Below are positions 61,285 through 64,000 of a stretch of DNA of 64,000 bases, piece by piece. The notes under the pieces were generated by a model. That model made no database searches. It worked only from the letters and a program-made list of their open reading frames with translations, and had not been told where the DNA came from. How positions within the stretch are numbered: position 1 is the stretch's first letter; each line of letters starts with the position of its first letter. The translations under genes were made by a program, and so were the position numbers. This stretch comes from Geobacter sp. UBA2189 (GTDB lineage: Bacteria > Desulfobacterota > Desulfuromonadia > Geobacterales > Pseudopelobacteraceae), in the NCBI GenBank assembly GCA_002328035.1, contig DCVL01000011.1, forward strand, positions 10,121 through 74,120. The letters are read 5' to 3'.

Positions 61285-61313
61285 AATATAGTAAAAATGA
61301 GCTTTAAGGTCAA
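61285..61313 (-). promoter_or_regulatory. rplU-rpmA promoter
   Basis: Minus strand TTGACC (61313-61308), 17-bp spacer, TATATT (61290-61285), about 38 bp upstream of rplU. Confidence 0.78.
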
Positions 61314-61402
61314 GCACTTTTTGGCAGCTAAAAGTAATCAACCATAATTATCAGTGGTAGAGCAGCAAGTACTGCGAAATTAATTTTCTGCAATCAAAAA
61401 TC

Positions 61403-61431
61403 TGGACAAACAGTTTAAATTAATGTAGTTA
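61403..61431 (+). promoter_or_regulatory. tRNA-Ser promoter
   Basis: TGGACA (61403-61408), 17-bp spacer, TAGTTA (61426-61431), 14 bp before the tRNA 5' end. Confidence 0.65.
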
Positions 61432-61445
61432 ATAAGCCCTTTTGT

Positions 61446-61536
61446 GGAGAGGTGTCCGAGTGGCTGAAGGAGCACGCCTGGAAAGTGTGTGTACGTTAAT
61501 CCCGTACCCAGGGTTCAAATCCCTGCCTCTCCGCCA
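61446..61536 (+). tRNA. tRNA-Ser (GGA)
   Basis: Acceptor GGAGAGG pairs with CCTCTCC; the anticodon loop in CACGCCTGGAAAGTGTG gives GGA (reads UCC, and UCU by wobble). The long variable arm TGTACGTTAATCCCGTAC (approx.) marks a serine isoacceptor; T-loop GGTTCAAATCC; CCA encoded at 61534-61536. Length 91 nt. Confidence 0.96.
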
Positions 61537-61568
61537 TTAAATAATCCGGCATAGTCCGGTTAAGACCG

Positions 61569-61605
61569 AAAGCCCTTGATAATTCAGGGGCTTTTGCTTT
61601 TTTCT
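61569..61605. terminator. Terminator between tRNA-Ser and the polysaccharide genes
   Basis: AAAGCCCTTGA, 3-4 nt loop, TTCAGGGGCTTTT (one T-G pair), followed by GCTTTTTTC. On the minus strand it is 75 bp beyond the last gene and can stop that operon too. Confidence 0.8.
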
Positions 61606-61678
61606 CTCTGCTTTTTTACAACAGCTCTTCCATCCACAGAACCGGCCAGAAATATTGCGTGACAATCAGGATCTGCAT

Positions 61679-62806
61679 CTACGGAGATTTTTTCCAAACG
61701 GTGCGGTTAACATAATCGGTATAGCTGAGGATGATACGCAGCACCTTAGCTGAAACATTTTCTACATCATAATCAGCAACGGTTTTGAAACGGTTATAAG
61801 AATCTGAATGCTGAGCAGTTACCACTTCAATAGATTTCAATACTGTTTCCGTTTCAAGACCACACATAATCAACGTTCCCTCGTCCATACCCTCCGGCCG
61901 TTCATGAGCCTGACGGATGGTAACTGCGGGGAAACCAAGTATGGACGATTCCTCCGTTATCGTGCCGCTATCGGATATAACGCAGGCTGCGTTCATCTGT
62001 AGCTTGATGTAGTCAGGAAAACCAAGTGGTTTAAGAAATTGAATTCGACTATCCAAATCTGTAGTACCTTTTGCTTCAAGCCGTTTTCTGGTGCGGGGAT
62101 GCGTTGAAACAATCACCGGTTTGTCATACCGTTCAGCAATCGCAGCAAGAGATTGCAGGAGATTGGCAAAATTGACCTCACTGTCTACATTTTCTTCTCG
62201 ATGTGCGCTAACCAGGAAATACTCCCCCTTCTGGATCTTCAATCGTATCAATACGTCAGAAGCTTCTATCTGCTCACGATGATGCGCAAGCACCTCCTTC
62301 ATCGGAGATCCAGTCTTGATAACCGTTTCAGGTCGCAGTCCCTCCGCCAGCAGATAGCGACGGGCATGCTCTGTATAGGTCATGTTAATATCACTGATAT
62401 GATCAACTATCTTGCGGTTGATCTCTTCCGGAACGCGCAGGTCAAAACAACGATTACCCGCCTCCATATGGAATATCGGTATCTTTCTCCGCTTGGCAGC
62501 AATGGCTGCCAGGCAGCTGTTGGTATCACCAAGCAGGAGCAGGGCGTCCGGCTGCTCCTTCTCTATCACCTCGTCAGCCTTGGCTATCACATTGCCAATA
62601 GTGTGGGCAACATTCTGACCAACCGCATCCAGAAAGTAATCGGGTTTTCTGATCCCCAGCTCTGAGAAGAAGATCTCATTCAGCTCGTAGTCGTAATTCT
62701 GGCCGGAGTGCACCAGAACATGGTTCAGATGACAGTCGATCTCGGCTATCACCCTGCTCAACTTGATGATCTCCGGCCTGGTCCCAACAATGGTCATAAC
62801 TTTCAT
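61679..62806 (-). CDS. UDP-N-acetylglucosamine 2-epimerase family (FnlC/WbjD/WbvD type)
   Basis: A 375-residue non-hydrolysing 2-epimerase: VGTRPEIIKLSRVI (~6-19), LLGDTNSCLAA, HMEAGNRCFDLRVPEEINRK (~116-135), SDSGTITEESSILGFP. The EAGNRCFDLRVPEE variant separates the WbjD/CapG/WbvD group from plain WecB (EAGLRT). In that group it is the third enzyme in making UDP-N-acetyl-L-fucosamine or -quinovosamine. It overlaps the reductase gene upstream by 4 bp. Last gene of the locus in this direction. Confidence 0.87.
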   Translation of the reverse strand: MKVMTIVGTRPEIIKLSRVIAEIDCHLNHVLVHSGQNYDYELNEIFFSELGIRKPDYFLDAVGQNVAHTIGNVIAKADEVIEKEQPDALLLLGDTNSCLAAIAAKRRKIPIFHMEAGNRCFDLRVPEEINRKIVDHISDINMTYTEHARRYLLAEGLRPETVIKTGSPMKEVLAHHREQIEASDVLIRLKIQKGEYFLVSAHREENVDSEVNFANLLQSLAAIAERYDKPVIVSTHPRTRKRLEAKGTTDLDSRIQFLKPLGFPDYIKLQMNAACVISDSGTITEESSILGFPAVTIRQAHERPEGMDEGTLIMCGLETETVLKSIEVVTAQHSDSYNRFKTVADYDVENVSAKVLRIILSYTDYVNRTVWKKSP

Positions 62807-63648
62807 TGCGCAAGCTCCTCAATCATGTCAAGCCATGTTGGAGGTGTGTAGCCAAACTCGTTACGAAAACGGGCTGAATCCAGACTTCTGTCGCAACAAA
62901 AAACACTATCTGGTACAATCTCAACCTGATGTCCCAATTTTGCTCGAAACAGAAGTAACAGCTCATACTTGTTTATCGGCTCACTGGAAACCTGGTAGAC
63001 ACCATGCGCCTCTGGGAATTCAATAAGCATCCGCTCAATAATTCTGCTCATTTCCAGGGTGGTAAAACCGGTGTAAATCGCCTTGATAAAACCTTTGACC
63101 GTACCTGTCTGGGCAAGAAACCAATCCAGCAGACTCGTGTGGCGAGAAAGCTCCCGGCCAATGATTGAGGTACGCAATGTCAGGCAGTTTGCTTCGTGAA
63201 CCTCTCCCAGGAACTTGGTCTTTCCATACAGATCTTTGGCATCAGATGGATCGTTTTCAAGATAGTTCCCCTTTTCCCCCGAAAAGACACAATCTGTACT
63301 CAGGTGAATCAGGCGTGCACCTACCCCCTTGCACAGCACCGCCAGCCGATGGGGTAAAAGCGCATTGATCTCCAGACTGGGGATGCTTTCCTTCGCATCG
63401 GCTCTTTGCTTAACGATTCCTACCGCATTGATCACCGCCTCCGGTCTGAAATCGGCCATAACCTCCACAAGTCGATCAAAAGATCGGATATCAATCCCGT
63501 CATACGCATTTTCTGTGCGGAAAAGGCCAAGAGCAGAGTACACGGACAAATCCTGACGTAGAGTAACTTTCACCTCATGCCGGGGTTGCAAGTGTTTCAA
63601 TAATTGGTGACCAAGCATGCCGTCACCACCCAGAATCAAAATGCGCAC
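62803..63648 (-). CDS. SDR-family reductase, RmlD-like (WbvR-type)
   Basis: A 281-residue short-chain dehydrogenase/reductase: NADP loop GGDGMLG (7-13), INAVGIVKQR, catalytic STDCVF with Y141 and K145 (YGKTK). It resembles RmlD (dTDP-4-dehydrorhamnose reductase) but lies between a CapE-type dehydratase/epimerase and a 2-epimerase. Unlike WbjC/CapF/FnlB (~370 residues with a C-terminal cupin), it has no cupin domain; this is the pattern of WbvR, which reduces the 4-keto sugar on the way to UDP-L-QuiNAc. Confidence 0.85.
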   Translation of the reverse strand: MRILILGGDGMLGHQLLKHLQPRHEVKVTLRQDLSVYSALGLFRTENAYDGIDIRSFDRLVEVMADFRPEAVINAVGIVKQRADAKESIPSLEINALLPHRLAVLCKGVGARLIHLSTDCVFSGEKGNYLENDPSDAKDLYGKTKFLGEVHEANCLTLRTSIIGRELSRHTSLLDWFLAQTGTVKGFIKAIYTGFTTLEMSRIIERMLIEFPEAHGVYQVSSEPINKYELLLLFRAKLGHQVEIVPDSVFCCDRSLDSARFRNEFGYTPPTWLDMIEELAQ

Positions 63649-64000
63649 CCGACACCTCCGCTCAACTCCTGCTGGATAAACTCCAGCCTCATCAACCTTT
63701 CTTTGATTTCCGGTATCGAAAGTCGTTGCGTGTTGTGGGAGTTGTAATCTTCAAGGAGTGAAATCTGCTCTTCTCCCTCGGTAAAATACTTACCATAGTT
63801 GAGATCACGACCATCCGGCATGATGCGATAATACCCGCCCAAGTCTTCCGCCTTGGCAAGCTCTTCACGGGTCAAGAGTGTCTCGTACAATTTTTCTCCA
63901 TGACGGGTGCCGATAACTCTGATCTCGTTTTTTACATCAAACAGTTCTCGCACTGCCACAGCAAGATCAATGATGGTGGAAGCAGGCGCCTTTTGTACAA
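63636..64000 (-). CDS. UDP-GlcNAc 4,6-dehydratase/5-epimerase, C-terminal part (CapE/FnlA/WbvB type; 5' end outside window)
   Basis: The last ~121 residues of an extended SDR; the frame is open through the right edge. The C-terminal signature GTRHGEKLYETLLTREE, then YYRIMPDGRDLNYGKYF and DYNSHNT, is that of the CapE/WbjB/FnlA/WbvB subgroup that inverts C5 during dehydration of UDP-GlcNAc, not the PseB or FlaA1 groups. The stop overlaps the reductase start by 13 bp, so the three genes are one operon. Confidence 0.87.
   Translation of the reverse strand, partial: VQKAPASTIIDLAVAVRELFDVKNEIRVIGTRHGEKLYETLLTREELAKAEDLGGYYRIMPDGRDLNYGKYFTEGEEQISLLEDYNSHNTQRLSIPEIKERLMRLEFIQQELSGGVGCAF

Overview
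The window reads as a contiguous, gene-dense chromosomal segment of a Gram-negative, strictly respiratory delta-type proteobacterium, most like Geobacter/Geobacterales (Desulfuromonadia). The evidence is an LPS-export set (lptF, lptG, lptD), a complete type IV pilus motor/regulator cluster (pilB-pilT-pilC-pilS-pilR), a Geobacter-type succinyl:acetate CoA-transferase, DUF4388 and roadblock signalling proteins, large MCPs, and an ArsR-methyltransferase regulator of the SahR type. There is no rRNA, CRISPR array, insertion sequence or prophage. The species cannot be fixed from what is visible.

Layout. 1-1.9 kb: end of lptF, lptG, then tRNA-Gln and tRNA-Pro. 1.9-13.8 kb (minus strand): ribF, a flippase-like membrane protein, a DUF2723 glycosyltransferase-like protein and aroE, followed by pilB-pilT-pilC-pilS-pilR with its own promoter. 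13.9-19.4 kb (plus): an S-adenosylmethionine-cycle operon, sahR-ahcY-(YkgJ-like, RRM protein, enoyl-CoA hydratase, small membrane protein)-metK, headed by two copies of a 16-bp inverted repeat that overlap the promoter and ribosome-binding site. 19.4-24.3 kb: leuB, asd, truA and the CoA-transferase. 24.4-27.3 kb: a DUF4388/roadblock pair, then xerC and a lipoprotein on the other strand. 27.3-36.3 kb: dedA, pgeF, comM, an S4 protein, mscL with a zinc ribbon, a pabB-pabC fusion, tatC, pfkA, an Fe-S-type Rrf2 regulator and a lytic transglycosylase lipoprotein. 36.5-48.4 kb: an MCP, trpA-accD-folC-lptD, an unusual radical SAM protein, two small exported proteins, hemW, a VanW-family protein and an exported AMMECR1-like protein. 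48.4-54.2 kb: an 86-bp palindromic repeat, glgC, a second MCP, and a REC-PP2C-HATPase/STAS partner-switch pair. 54.3-60.6 kb: pstS-pstC-pstA-pstB-phoU, with GTAAC repeats upstream and a terminator-like hairpin after pstS. 60.6-64 kb: rpmA-rplU, tRNA-Ser, and the end of a surface-polysaccharide locus making a UDP-N-acetyl-L-hexosamine.

Most of the region is conserved housekeeping. The parts that merit a second look are: the SahR operator pair and the unrelated genes riding in its operon; the radical SAM protein translationally coupled to lptD; the HemW/VanW/exported-AMMECR1 cluster; the partner-switch module; the periplasmic propeller-like and coiled-coil insertions in PstC and PstA; several palindromes sitting exactly inside sigma70 promoters; and a short promoter-terminator unit that may encode a small RNA. 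All calls come from reading sequence and translations by eye; no database search was run.
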